DNA of 64,000 bases from Lachnospiraceae bacterium. Its GTDB lineage: Bacteria > Bacillota > Clostridia > Lachnospirales > Lachnospiraceae. The notes beneath the pieces are model-generated. The model was not told the DNA's origin. It searched no databases and saw only the letters and a list, made by a program, of their open reading frames with translations. Positions within the stretch are counted from its first letter, which is position 1. Each line of letters starts with the position of its first letter. The DNA lies in the NCBI GenBank assembly GCA_014804675.1, contig JAAUZH010000001.1:1-64000 (forward strand), in the 5' to 3' direction. Positions 7,588 through 15,834 of this stretch are shown here, in pieces. A program made the position numbers and the translations under genes.

Positions 7588-8847
7588 TTGTTGGTACAGA
7601 TTCTATCATTCATACATAATTTAACCACTATGTTGTTTGGTATCTATATCTCCGCCTTCTTTTTAGGAGTAAAGCAGAACAGGAAAAATATCCTGATGCT
7701 GTTTGCCTGTGAAGGAATCGTATATATTATCAATTTTCTACTATTGGGTGTAACTGTTACCGACCGGCTCTATGCGATTATCATACACTTGCCGTTGATT
7801 TTATTTTTAACCTTGTATTATAAATATCCTGTTATTTCATCCTGTATCTCCGTGTTTTCTGCCTACCTGTGCTGCCAGCTAAGCAACTGGATCGGATTAT
7901 TAGTATTGGCGATTACAGGCAGACAGTGGTGCTATTATACCTTGCGAATCCTGATTACATTTATTTCCTTCTTTCTGCTGTGCAGATTTGTATGCCGCAC
8001 CACGGAAAACATCTTTACAAGGGATACACGGGAATCTTATATTATAGGCTTTCTGCCCACAGTATATTATTTTTTCGACTATTCCTTCACCAAACTTTCC
8101 AGTCTGCTTTATTCTAACAACAAAACAGTGATTGAATTTATGGGGTTCGTCTTTTGTATCTCCTACTTTTCCTTTCTATTCGTTTATTTCCGGGAATATG
8201 AGAAAAAGCAGGAGCTTGAACAGTACAGCAACCTGATGAAGATGCAGCTGCTCTCCATCGAAAAGGAGGTTGAACAAGTAAAAAGCAGCAAACAAAGGCT
8301 CTCCATATTAAGACATGACATGCGCCACCATTTAAATATCATCCTGACCCAGCTCCAAAATAATAACACAGCCAAAGCAATCGAGTATATTAAAGAAATC
8401 GGTGATCTCTATGATGATACCATGATTGAAGCTTACTGCCAAAACGAAACGATTAATTCCGTGATTTCTATTTATCATGCACGTTTTGCTGATAAGGAAA
8501 TCGCACTCAACTGTGATATCTCCATAGGGGAAACTCTCCCTTGCCCAGATACTGCGATTTGTACTATTTTATCCAATGGCTTGGAAAATTCCATGCACGC
8601 ATTAGAAGAAATGGCCACAGAAAAAAAATGGGCAAACCTCACTATTTCCGAAAAGAAAAACCACCTTCTGCTTCAAATTGAAAATCCAATTGTACGGATT
8701 CCAAAATTTGTAAACGGTATTCCAACCTCCGGCAAAAAAGGACATGGCATTGGCGTAAAAAGTATTGTATACTATACCGAACAATTAAACGGACAATGTC
8801 ATTTTTCACATACTGACAACACTTTTATTTTAAGAATCATTATTTAG
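7588..8847 (+). CDS. AgrC/GHKL-type sensor histidine kinase
   Basis: A 419-aa kinase. Residues 1-200 hold about six hydrophobic helices, then a short coiled linker, then the kinase core: LRHDMRHHLN with phospho-acceptor His near 243, the N-box NGLENSMHALE and the G-box GHGIGVKSIVYY. This is the HPK10/GHKL_5 layout of peptide-pheromone receptors such as AgrC and BlpH. The start is TTG at 7588 behind GGAGGGGAT. It is followed 7 bp later by a LytTR response regulator. No agrB/agrD-type peptide genes are next to it, so the ligand is unknown. Confidence 0.88.
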   Translation: MLVQILSFIHNLTTMLFGIYISAFFLGVKQNRKNILMLFACEGIVYIINFLLLGVTVTDRLYAIIIHLPLILFLTLYYKYPVISSCISVFSAYLCCQLSNWIGLLVLAITGRQWCYYTLRILITFISFFLLCRFVCRTTENIFTRDTRESYIIGFLPTVYYFFDYSFTKLSSLLYSNNKTVIEFMGFVFCISYFSFLFVYFREYEKKQELEQYSNLMKMQLLSIEKEVEQVKSSKQRLSILRHDMRHHLNIILTQLQNNNTAKAIEYIKEIGDLYDDTMIEAYCQNETINSVISIYHARFADKEIALNCDISIGETLPCPDTAICTILSNGLENSMHALEEMATEKKWANLTISEKKNHLLLQIENPIVRIPKFVNGIPTSGKKGHGIGVKSIVYYTEQLNGQCHFSHTDNTFILRIII

Positions 8848-8854
8848 AGGTGAC

Positions 8855-9565
8855 ATGATGAAGATAGCGATTTGTGATGATGAAATGCACTTTATAGATG
8901 CTCTTTGCCCCCTGTTAGAGCAATGGGCAAAGGAATGTGGGATTAAGCTTACGCTCTACCGGTTCACAAATGGAGATGACCTGATTGCCGCCCATCAGAG
9001 TGAATGTATGGATTTGATCTTTTTGGATATAATCATGCCATTATTAAGTGGTCTGGATGTTGCCAGAGAGTTTCGGAATACGAATCAGGATGTTCCAATT
9101 GTTTTCCTTACCTCATCCAGGGAATTCGCTGTGGATTCCTATGAGGTAAAAGCCTTTAATTATCTCATAAAGCCTGTTGACCAGGCAAAATTATTTCTCG
9201 CTCTGGATGATTTTCTGAAAACTTTTAATCTGCCTAAAACCTTCTTTACTGCAAAGACTGTCGATGGCTTTTGCAGGATAGTGACTGCCGATGTTGATTA
9301 TCTGGAGGCACAGAACAAGCAAGTCCTTGTTCATTTAACAAACGGCAGGACAATTGCAATCCGTGAACTATTTTCAAAATGTGCGGAAGTTTTTTCACCA
9401 GAAAATGGATTCTGTTGCTGCCACCGCAGCTATATTGTGAATCTAAGCAATGTAGAGCGATTCTCAAAGACAGAAGTTACCACCAGCCATAATGCAGTCA
9501 TACCGATATCACGAAACAACTATGCTGCATTTAAGGAAACTTATTTTAACCATATGTTTGAGTAA
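8855..9565 (+). CDS. LytTR-family response regulator (AgrA-like)
   Basis: A 236-aa regulator. The receiver domain (1-120) keeps the acidic pair in CDDE, the phospho-acceptor Asp near 58 in LIFLDIIMP, Ser/Thr in FLTSS and Lys in LIKPVD. The LytTR DNA-binding domain (about 130-235) includes CHRSYIVNL. It is paired with the upstream membrane kinase, and phosphorylation probably switches its DNA binding. LytTR proteins bind paired 9-bp direct repeats; I did not find clear candidates next to it. Confidence 0.9.
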   Translation: MMKIAICDDEMHFIDALCPLLEQWAKECGIKLTLYRFTNGDDLIAAHQSECMDLIFLDIIMPLLSGLDVAREFRNTNQDVPIVFLTSSREFAVDSYEVKAFNYLIKPVDQAKLFLALDDFLKTFNLPKTFFTAKTVDGFCRIVTADVDYLEAQNKQVLVHLTNGRTIAIRELFSKCAEVFSPENGFCCCHRSYIVNLSNVERFSKTEVTTSHNAVIPISRNNYAAFKETYFNHMFE

Positions 9566-9733
9566 TATACATATATTTCATTAGACAGGTTGTGCCTCGA
9601 CACCCTTTTGTCCCTGTTTCATACAAGCTTTTCGTTGAATGAAGAATTATCTCAAACCCATTGCATACAAAAATTGACAAAATGCCGGCAGTACAGTATC
9701 ATATGCACACACATTTGAGCAGAGGTGAAGAGT

Positions 9734-10183
9734 ATGACAGCAGATAAAATCTTAGAATACTGCCTTGAAAACCTGGAAGGAACGGTATTGGTTGATAGCT
9801 GGGGGGAAAGAGGAATTTTCTATAACCCTGAAAATAAATTGAAGCGCGGTATTTACGTTTTGACTATAAAAGAAAAAGATGGTGAAAACGACAAAAGTTC
9901 CCAATTAAACCGGGAAACTATTTATCGTGTAAATCTGGGCGTGCGTAAGGAAACCTTTAGAAAGATGTTTGGTTCCATACCCGGACGGCCGGGCAAAGGC
10001 GGCATAGTTGATATGGAATATGATTTTTCTGCAATCAATGAAATTCTCCCGCATCCTGTATATGCATGGATGGGCTGGATATGTTCGCTTAACCCGTCCT
10101 TGGAGACCTTTCAGGAACTAGAGCCGCTTATCCGGGAAGCATATGAGTATGCAAAGGAAAAGTACTCAAAAAGAAAGGTATAA
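9734..10183 (+). CDS. DUF6194 family protein
   Basis: A 149-aa soluble protein. GRPGKGGIVDMEYDFSA and LPHPVYAWMGWICSLNPS near its middle, then ELEPLIREAYEYA, match what I know of the DUF6194 family, which is found in many bacteria without assigned function; its fold resembles the MmcQ/YjbR group. The ATG at 9734 after AGAGGTGAAG fits better than the GTG at 9725 that overlaps the ribosome site. It appears to be a single-gene transcript. Confidence 0.65.
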   Translation: MTADKILEYCLENLEGTVLVDSWGERGIFYNPENKLKRGIYVLTIKEKDGENDKSSQLNRETIYRVNLGVRKETFRKMFGSIPGRPGKGGIVDMEYDFSAINEILPHPVYAWMGWICSLNPSLETFQELEPLIREAYEYAKEKYSKRKV

Positions 10184-10217
10184 TGTGCTAAATACGAAAA
10201 ATTTGCCTTGAAGCACT

Positions 10218-10238
10218 ACCGGACACACCATGTCCGGT
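10218..10238 (+). terminator. Hairpin, possible weak terminator
   Basis: ACCGGACA (10218-10225) and TGTCCGGT (10231-10238) form an 8-bp stem, followed only by TTAGAAAAA, so termination would be weak. Confidence 0.4.
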
Positions 10239-10324
10239 TTAGAAAAATACGGCATTCCTCGCTTTGTGTCGTGTTATAAAATGCTTTGAACAGGTAAGCT
10301 GATAGCGAAAGGAGGTTCACGAAG

Positions 10325-10831
10325 ATGGATCAGAAAAAAACAGGTAATTTCCTAAAAAAATTGCGAAAGGAAAAGGGGATTACACAAGAGCAGCTTGCAG
10401 AAAGGTTTTATGTATCAAGTAGAACCGTTTCCAGATGGGAAACGGGAACCAATATGCCGGATTTAGATATTTTAATTGAAATGGCAGATTATTATGAGGT
10501 TGATATAAGAGAACTTATTGATGGAGAAAGGAAAAGTGAGATTATGAATAAAGAGATGGAAGAAACAATTTTAAAAGTTGCAGACTATAGTAATTATGAC
10601 AAGGAAAAGCACGCAAAAGGAATTTGTATTTATTTTGGAGTAGGCATAGTTGTCTTCCTGCTATATTTTATGGCAAAAATGACAGGTATATTGAGTGACG
10701 GCGTGGATTCAGTACTGATAGGCTTATTGTTGGATCTGGCTTTTGGTATTATGGTTACGGGGTTGATTTATACAAGCGGCTATCTTGTTAAGATTCATGC
10801 ATTTAAACAGCGTTTGCAAAAACGTGTCTAA
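10325..10831 (+). CDS. XRE-family regulator with membrane tail
   Basis: A 168-aa protein with an XRE helix-turn-helix in residues 8-62 (TQEQLAERFYVSSRTVSRWE). A linker follows, then two hydrophobic helices at about 100-118 and 128-152. Such membrane-anchored XRE proteins are frequent in Lachnospiraceae next to small transporters or CPBP proteases, and a CPBP remnant follows directly. AAAGGAGG lies 8 nt upstream of the start. Target unknown. Confidence 0.85.
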   Translation: MDQKKTGNFLKKLRKEKGITQEQLAERFYVSSRTVSRWETGTNMPDLDILIEMADYYEVDIRELIDGERKSEIMNKEMEETILKVADYSNYDKEKHAKGICIYFGVGIVVFLLYFMAKMTGILSDGVDSVLIGLLLDLAFGIMVTGLIYTSGYLVKIHAFKQRLQKRV

Positions 10832-11045
10832 GCGGTTGCTATCTATTTTGTAACAGCTTCACTTGAAGAAATTGCATGGAGAGGTTTTGGGCTGAACAGA
10901 TTTGCTGTTACAAAGGGAAGAAAATGGCGTTGATATATGTGGGGATAGCCTGGGCAATCTGGCATATCCCCATGTGGTCAATTAGAAATTCTATGGGATA
11001 CAAGGAAATACTCATACATTTTACACTACCTTATTCCTTGGCAAA
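10832..11045 (+). pseudogene. Remnant of a CPBP membrane metalloprotease
   Basis: One frame reads LEEIAWRGFGLNRF, the EExxxR motif of CPBP (Abi) intramembrane proteases. A shifted frame continues LIYVGIAWAIWHIPMW, the second His-containing motif. Neither the N-terminal helices nor the rest of the protease is present, and the sequence breaks near 11040 into DNA that codes on the other strand. It is a non-functional fragment. Confidence 0.65.
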
Positions 11046-11284
11046 GGTGGTTCCGATTATATACACGCCTGCTAACATTTCTCCAATGGCAAGCCCTAGA
11101 AAAATACCTCCAAGAAAGTCACGAAAAGCACTTCCACCAACTACTTGTGATAAGATCAAAAGCGCCATTCCCATTTTGAAACGGTTTTATTGGATACCCC
11201 TAATTGTTCTGCCAGTTGAGCTTGTGTCAAATTTTTTTCTTTTCTTTTTTGTGCAATAAAGTTGCCTATTGCTAATTGATTCAT
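11040..11284 (-). pseudogene. Internally deleted XRE membrane regulator
   Basis: From an ATG at 11284 behind GGAGA, 42 codons encode a second XRE domain (LTQAQLAEQLGVSNKTVSKW), ending at a stop at 11156. Immediately downstream a shifted frame reads FLGLAIGEMLAGVYIIGTTF, a membrane helix like the tail of such regulators. The middle has been deleted, joining the domain to its last helix out of frame. It converges on the CPBP remnant, so this stretch is an accretion of scars. Confidence 0.55.
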
Positions 11285-11439
11285 TGTAGATTCTCCTTTT
11301 TTATTTTGTGAATAGTTTTATCTTATCTTAGACAGTTGATTTACGATACCCCTTATCAGTAGAATATAGGTGGAATCTGTGATATTGTAATTTTCGGTAT
11401 TGACTAAATGGAATAAAAGCAGTAAAATTAGATTGCAAT

Positions 11440-11462
11440 AAAAATGACACTGTGTCATTTTT
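11440..11462. promoter_or_regulatory. TetR operator, copy A
   Basis: A perfect 23-bp palindrome, AAAAATGACA-CTG-TGTCATTTTT, lies 75 bp upstream of the tetR gene at 11538. The same half-sites recur at 18781-18803 before its paralogue, so TGACA-N3-TGTCA is the likely recognition sequence of both proteins. Confidence 0.75.
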
Positions 11463-11537
11463 ACAAGAGAGCAAAATAAAATTTGAAAAAACAGCAGTAT
11501 CATCATATAAGTTTTCAACTGGAAAAAGGAAGGAATC

Positions 11538-12170
11538 ATGCCAAAAGTAAAAGAATCCTATACAGAAGAAAAGAAAGAATTCATCCTCCATTGTACAAGA
11601 GAAGTATTAAGAGAAAAGGCGCTTAATCAGCTTACCATGCGTGATGTCATCAGGAAGACAGGCTTTAGCCAGGGGACGATTTATCAATATTATAAAAATC
11701 TGGATGAAATATTAAACGTGATCATCTGTCAATATATGTACAGAATGAAGGAAGAAATAGAAAGCTGTACGAAAGAAGAAACAGAATTTGACAGTTGCTA
11801 CGAAGCTGTCTGCAATTGCCTGGTAAGACTGTATGAAGAATCCCCTGTAGTCTTTGAGGCCGTCATGGGAGAAGTATCCTTTTCCAAGGAAAAGGGCTCC
11901 GAAGATGATGTGCTTCATGATATTTATCTGGTGGGAGAAGAACTGAATGAAATCATCATCCGGATATTAAAAAAGGGCATGGAAAATGGAATCGTGGAAA
12001 GGGATTTGAATTTATATGTAGCAGTATTTTATATGTGGTCCTCTATAGGGCAGACCATTTTGTTTTCAAATAAAAAGAAAGAATATATCAGACAACAGTT
12101 CGGTATGGATGATGTGGCATATAGAAAGCAGAGCTTTGCACTGATTATAAAATCTATCAGAAAAATTTAA
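11538..12170 (+). CDS. TetR family regulator, copy A
   Basis: A 210-aa regulator. Residues 10-60 are the TetR helix-turn-helix (TMRDVIRKTGFSQGTIYQYY), followed by a helical ligand domain. It is nearly identical to the protein at 18884-19519; the two differ at a small number of positions and share upstream operator sequence, so they arose by duplication. Downstream lies a flavodoxin-ferredoxin gene that it probably controls. The ATG follows AAGGAAGGA. Confidence 0.9.
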   Translation: MPKVKESYTEEKKEFILHCTREVLREKALNQLTMRDVIRKTGFSQGTIYQYYKNLDEILNVIICQYMYRMKEEIESCTKEETEFDSCYEAVCNCLVRLYEESPVVFEAVMGEVSFSKEKGSEDDVLHDIYLVGEELNEIIIRILKKGMENGIVERDLNLYVAVFYMWSSIGQTILFSNKKKEYIRQQFGMDDVAYRKQSFALIIKSIRKI

Positions 12171-12191
12171 AAAACATGGGAGAAAGAAAAA

Positions 12192-12955
12192 ATGATAGGA
12201 ATTTACTTCAGTGGTACAGGAAATACCAGATTTTGCGTAGAATACTTATTAAAGAATATTGACCCTGAGGCAAAGGCATATATTCCATAGAGGATAAAAA
12301 TGTGTTGGAGGAGCTGGCAAAGGAAGAAGAGCTTGTCTTGGGATACCCGGTCTATTACAGCAACCTTCCTAAAATCCTACAGGATTTTCTGGAAAATCAT
12401 GCCGTTTTATGGAAGGGAAAGAAAATCTATCTGGCAGCCACAATGGGATTGTTTAGCGGAGATGGAACCGGAGTAGCGGCAAGAAGACTAAAAAAATATG
12501 GTGCGCAAATAACCGGAGGGTTGCATTTGAAAATGCCGGATTGTATTGTGGATGTAAAGCCCCTAAAGAAATCCATAGAAGAAAATAGAAAAATGATAAA
12601 CCGGACAAAGTTGAAAATAGAACGTGCCGCAAACCTTTATAAGCAAGGAAAGCCCACACGGGACGGGCTGAATGTTCTTTGTCACATGGCAGGCCTGTTT
12701 GGACAGAGATTGTATTTTTTCCATAAGACAAAACATTATACGGATCAACTGAAAATCAATGAAAATAAGTGTATTGGATGCGGAAAATGTGCAGGACTAT
12801 GTCCTATGAAAAATATTACCTTAGAACAGGGTAAGGCAGTTCCTGGTGGCGCCTGTACCATGTGCTACCGCTGTATTAATCATTGTCCAAAGCAGGCGAT
12901 TACCTTAATCGGGAAAAAGGTATTGCAGCAAAGTATCATTGAAAAGTACATATGA
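12192..12955 (+). pseudogene. EFR1-type flavodoxin/ferredoxin fusion, frameshifted
   Basis: From an ATG at 12192 the frame reads MIGIYFSGTGNTRFCVEYLL, the flavodoxin loop of EFR1-type proteins. It stops at 12290 because of two extra bases in GCATATATTCC; the paralogue at 19687 has GCATATTCC. The downstream frame (12302-12955) contains the rest, with PVYYSNLPKILQDFLE and two 4Fe-4S motifs, CIGCGKCAGLCP and CTMCYRCINHCP. Restoring frame gives about 254 aa, the normal family size, so this is one electron-transfer protein split by a TA-repeat slip. It may be inactive, or switch by slippage. Confidence 0.75.
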
Positions 12956-12958
12956 GTT

Positions 12959-13387
12959 TTACTCTAAATCTTCAATAAGAAAGCTTTCCGTTTTCAAATC
13001 GCAGTAGTGCCTGCCTTTTACGGCCGTAAATTTTAGCACACAATAATCCGGGTCGGTAACACCCTGCTTATAATACATGCTGTCACCGGCCTGCCAGATT
13101 TCCTTTTTTATTTCGTCATCCTGCAAAACCTCCATGGTTCCTATCAGCATGATACCCTCATAACGGAAACGTCCTCTGTGATAAAAATAAATGCTTGCCT
13201 TTGGGTTTTTCATAAATTGCTGTGAACGCATAGAGGAGGTATTTGTGGTAAAATAAAAACAGTTTCCCTCTATTTTTCGCGGTGTGAACATGGCTTTCAG
13301 GTTGGGAAACCCATCCTCATCTACAGAAGCCATAAAGGCTGTTTTCTGTTTTTGGATAAATTCAAAAATCTGTTCTCTTGTTTTCAT
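12959..13387 (-). CDS. Pyridoxamine 5'-phosphate oxidase-like flavoprotein
   Basis: A 142-aa split-barrel protein of the PPOX family: KTAFMASVDEDGFPNLKAMF at the start, MRSQQFMKNPKASIYFY as the flavin-binding centre and IGTMEVLQDDEIKKEIW toward the end. Small relatives bind FMN or F420 and act as reductases or flavin stores, and the substrate is not visible. AGGAGG precedes the ATG at 13387. It is convergent with the frameshifted ferredoxin gene and 24 bp downstream of marR, with which it forms an operon. Confidence 0.85.
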   Translation of the reverse strand: MKTREQIFEFIQKQKTAFMASVDEDGFPNLKAMFTPRKIEGNCFYFTTNTSSMRSQQFMKNPKASIYFYHRGRFRYEGIMLIGTMEVLQDDEIKKEIWQAGDSMYYKQGVTDPDYCVLKFTAVKGRHYCDLKTESFLIEDLE

Positions 13388-13411
13388 GGAAAACCTCCTG
13401 TGTTCATAAAA

Positions 13412-13852
13412 TTATTTGTGTTCGTTTTCTATTTGCGTCAGGGTATTCAGTATTCTGGCCAGATAGTGTTCAAATTCTTCCTGTTCTTTCTTTGAAAAGC
13501 CTTGATAAAATAAGGTGTTCATCTGCTTTGACACGGTCTCATATTTTTCCTGTATGGACTTTGCATATTCTGTCAGCGATATGATTGTCTGACGGCGGTT
13601 AGCAGGATTTATTTCTCTTGCTAAAATTCCTTTGTTGACCATTCCGTCCACTACGATGGAAACGGTATTTTTGGCAAGGGAGGTTCTGGCGCTGATTTCA
13701 CTAATGGTAAGATTGTCTGTTTTCCAAAGGATAAATAAAATGCGCCCCTGTCCGCCACTTATCTCAATACCGTTTTCAATCAATAACCGCTCAAAGATCC
13801 TATTCTGGAGCTGCTTAATCTGCGTAATGTAAAATCCACCTTTTGTTTCCAT
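13412..13852 (-). CDS. MarR family regulator
   Basis: A 146-aa winged-helix protein with LTISEISARTSLAKNTVSIV as the recognition region (about 52-70), a wing NPANRRQTIISLTEYA and dimer helices at both ends. It leads an operon with the PPOX gene, which it probably regulates. AAGGTGG lies before the start. A decayed copy of this gene is found at 19947-20174. Confidence 0.9.
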   Translation of the reverse strand: METKGGFYITQIKQLQNRIFERLLIENGIEISGGQGRILFILWKTDNLTISEISARTSLAKNTVSIVVDGMVNKGILAREINPANRRQTIISLTEYAKSIQEKYETVSKQMNTLFYQGFSKKEQEEFEHYLARILNTLTQIENEHK

Positions 13853-14113
13853 ATGACCACCTTGTATCCTGATAGAACATTTCTGTATAGAACAATATAA
13901 ATGATAACATGAATTTTAGAAAAAAGCAATAATTTATACAAAAAAATGTATAAAACTATATATAAAAATGTTAAATTCTACACTTGAAACCTTTTAACGG
14001 ATATGATATATTACAGATATAAAAAGGGAAAGCCATAGAAGCGGCTCTACCCTCAATCAGTATAATGCCTAACCCCTTTCAGGGTCAGTCGTCACTATTT
14101 CCGGTAGTGGCGG
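13853..14113. other. Non-coding stretch downstream of the toxin gene
   Basis: No protein gene is supported. The stretch between marR and the small toxin contains AT-rich DNA (13890-14010) and then a segment with inverted repeats such as GTCACTATTTCCGGTAGTGGC around 14091-14111, which would fold at the 3' end of the toxin mRNA. In related loci the antisense RNA antitoxin is encoded here on the opposite strand. Confidence 0.35.
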
Positions 14114-14203
14114 CTATTTCTTTCCTTTAAAAATCTGATAAAGCAGACTGATAAGGGCAACAATGAATGTACAAAACAAGAAAAAATCCTGATATGTAAT
14201 CAT
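14114..14203 (-). CDS. Holin-like type I toxin peptide
   Basis: A 29-aa peptide beginning MITYQDFFLFCTFIVALISL, with a basic FKGKK tail. One hydrophobic helix, a polar start and a lysine-rich end are typical of the putative holin-like/TxpA-Fst toxins of Firmicutes, which insert in the membrane when their antisense RNA fails to block them. AAGGAGGGAG lies 9 nt before the ATG at 14203; an in-frame ATG at 14209 is too close. The antitoxin RNA should be transcribed from the plus strand over the 3' end, but I cannot place its ends. Confidence 0.7.
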   Translation of the reverse strand: MITYQDFFLFCTFIVALISLLYQIFKGKK

Positions 14204-14277
14204 TGGCATCTCCCTCCTTTCTTTTGTTGGGAGGGTTATTTCCCTCCGAAAATCAGAGGGTAAAGCCGCCTATAGCT

Positions 14278-14478
14278 CTATGGTTTCCCATGTGACAAAT
14301 AATGCCATATTTCAAAATCTTCTGCAACAATATTTCGATAATCAATTTCAATTTTCCATGAAAGAGAAACGGTAGCAGCCATATTCTTATTTTCATAAGC
14401 TTCTGTTATAATCAAATAGAAAAATCCAAATATCATATTAGACAAGCATCTCATAAAAGGAGTGAAAATTAAAGACAT
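14278..14478 (-). CDS. Possible small protein, unknown
   Basis: An ATG at 14478 (MSLIFTPFMRCLSNMIFGFF) follows a perfect AAGGAGG at 5-nt spacing and opens 66 codons with one hydrophobic stretch. It has no recognisable relatives and a mixed composition. The ribosome site is the only support, and it may be another small membrane peptide or a chance frame. Confidence 0.25.
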   Translation of the reverse strand: MSLIFTPFMRCLSNMIFGFFYLIITEAYENKNMAATVSLSWKIEIDYRNIVAEDFEIWHYLSHGKP

Positions 14479-14580
14479 ATGACTCCTCCTTAAAACATAT
14501 TCTGTAATATAAGAAAAAGACAAGTAGGCCGGTCAAATCTTTTACTTATTACATTATAACAGGCATTGGGAGGTGAAAAT

Positions 14581-15819
14581 ATGTTAACAAAAGGATGGGA
14601 CACAATCAGCATCGTGAAGCAGGATAAGATTAATTCCGACCTGCAGGCTGTTTGGAGCAGTGTAGATGCACATTTCTGTGAGGAACTGCCTGATTTGGCG
14701 GGGAAGATAGAAGGAATATTTGACGGTTTCCATATTGTAAACGGAGGCGGAGGACGGATTGTCAGAATGGAGCTTCCGATTGGATCGGGCTATCTTTCAC
14801 TGATGGAAAGTCAGATAAGTCTTGAAGGAACAATTGCGGTAATTGAGATTACGTTATCTATGTTTCCAAAGCAAAAGGAATTGACTGTCTTAAAAACAGA
14901 ATACAAAAATCTGGCAAAGAACAGACAGGAAATGACAGAGGATAAAACAGGATGGATTCTGCCGGTAACATTCATAGACCCTGGTGGACGGACAGGAGTT
15001 TATGCAAATGTCGTACTTGATGGCATATGCCATTATCTCTTAGAGCACCCTGAACAATTGGAATTAATTTTTGCGGAAATTAATTTTGCTAAAAGTACAA
15101 GTCCTGAATGGGCCAGACCTAAAAGGTGTGCATACTCTTATCTGGACTCCGGGTATCTGGCAATCATGGCAGTATGCGATAACCGGGAAATATCGGAACT
15201 TCCTCGTGACATTGACGTTACCGGAATTTCCCTCGGTACAAATTCATTATATGTGATGTCTAGTGAACTTATGCTAAAAAATCTAATTTTACCAGGGTTG
15301 ATTCAACTTTATCAGAATGCAGATGAAAACAGCTATGCGTATTGCAATCGAGAGTGGTCCAATACCTATGAGCTGAGAATGCAGCAAATCAAGTCGGGAG
15401 CAATTTATTATACTCCGGTGGTATATAAGCAGGGGAATGTAGTCCGGGTGGACGGAGACCGTATAACGGTGACTTATTCGGGAAAATGTGATATGTATGC
15501 CGGCATAGATATGTATTGGAATGGTTCTGTCAAGGTAAGAGCGGCTTTGGAGAATAATGGTACAATTTCATTTTACAGAGAAGGTGTCAGCTTTTCGGAT
15601 GATGAGGACATTCCTTGGTATTTAGCATGGCTGCTCCCAGTGGTTGGCCTGATTGTACAGATTGTGGTAGCGGTTATTTCAGATGATTTAATTGATGCCA
15701 TTGAAAAGAGAAGCTGCTCTATAAAGGCGGGCAATATTGACACGGTTACCTGGTGCCGTGAGCAGGCTGTGATAAAATCAGCCTATATTAGTGAATCTCT
15801 AATATTGGAATATAAATAA
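14581..15819 (+). CDS. P47-like (TULIP superfamily) protein, first of pair
   Basis: A 412-aa protein. MLTKGWDTISIV at the start, then IVNGGGGRIVRMELPI near 52-67, match the opening of clostridial P47/OrfX proteins, which have a tubular lipid-binding (TULIP) fold and are encoded beside botulinum neurotoxin genes of the orfX type. A hydrophobic stretch WYLAWLLPVVGLIVQIVV lies near 345-365. There is no signal peptide, as in P47. Start: the ATG at 14581 sits after GGGAGGTG; the TTG at 14566 overlaps that site. A related larger gene follows 15 bp later. Lipid binding is inferred from the family, and no toxin gene is nearby. Confidence 0.75.
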   Translation: MLTKGWDTISIVKQDKINSDLQAVWSSVDAHFCEELPDLAGKIEGIFDGFHIVNGGGGRIVRMELPIGSGYLSLMESQISLEGTIAVIEITLSMFPKQKELTVLKTEYKNLAKNRQEMTEDKTGWILPVTFIDPGGRTGVYANVVLDGICHYLLEHPEQLELIFAEINFAKSTSPEWARPKRCAYSYLDSGYLAIMAVCDNREISELPRDIDVTGISLGTNSLYVMSSELMLKNLILPGLIQLYQNADENSYAYCNREWSNTYELRMQQIKSGAIYYTPVVYKQGNVVRVDGDRITVTYSGKCDMYAGIDMYWNGSVKVRAALENNGTISFYREGVSFSDDEDIPWYLAWLLPVVGLIVQIVVAVISDDLIDAIEKRSCSIKAGNIDTVTWCREQAVIKSAYISESLILEYK

Positions 15820-15834
15820 AAGGAGGCTTTTTTT

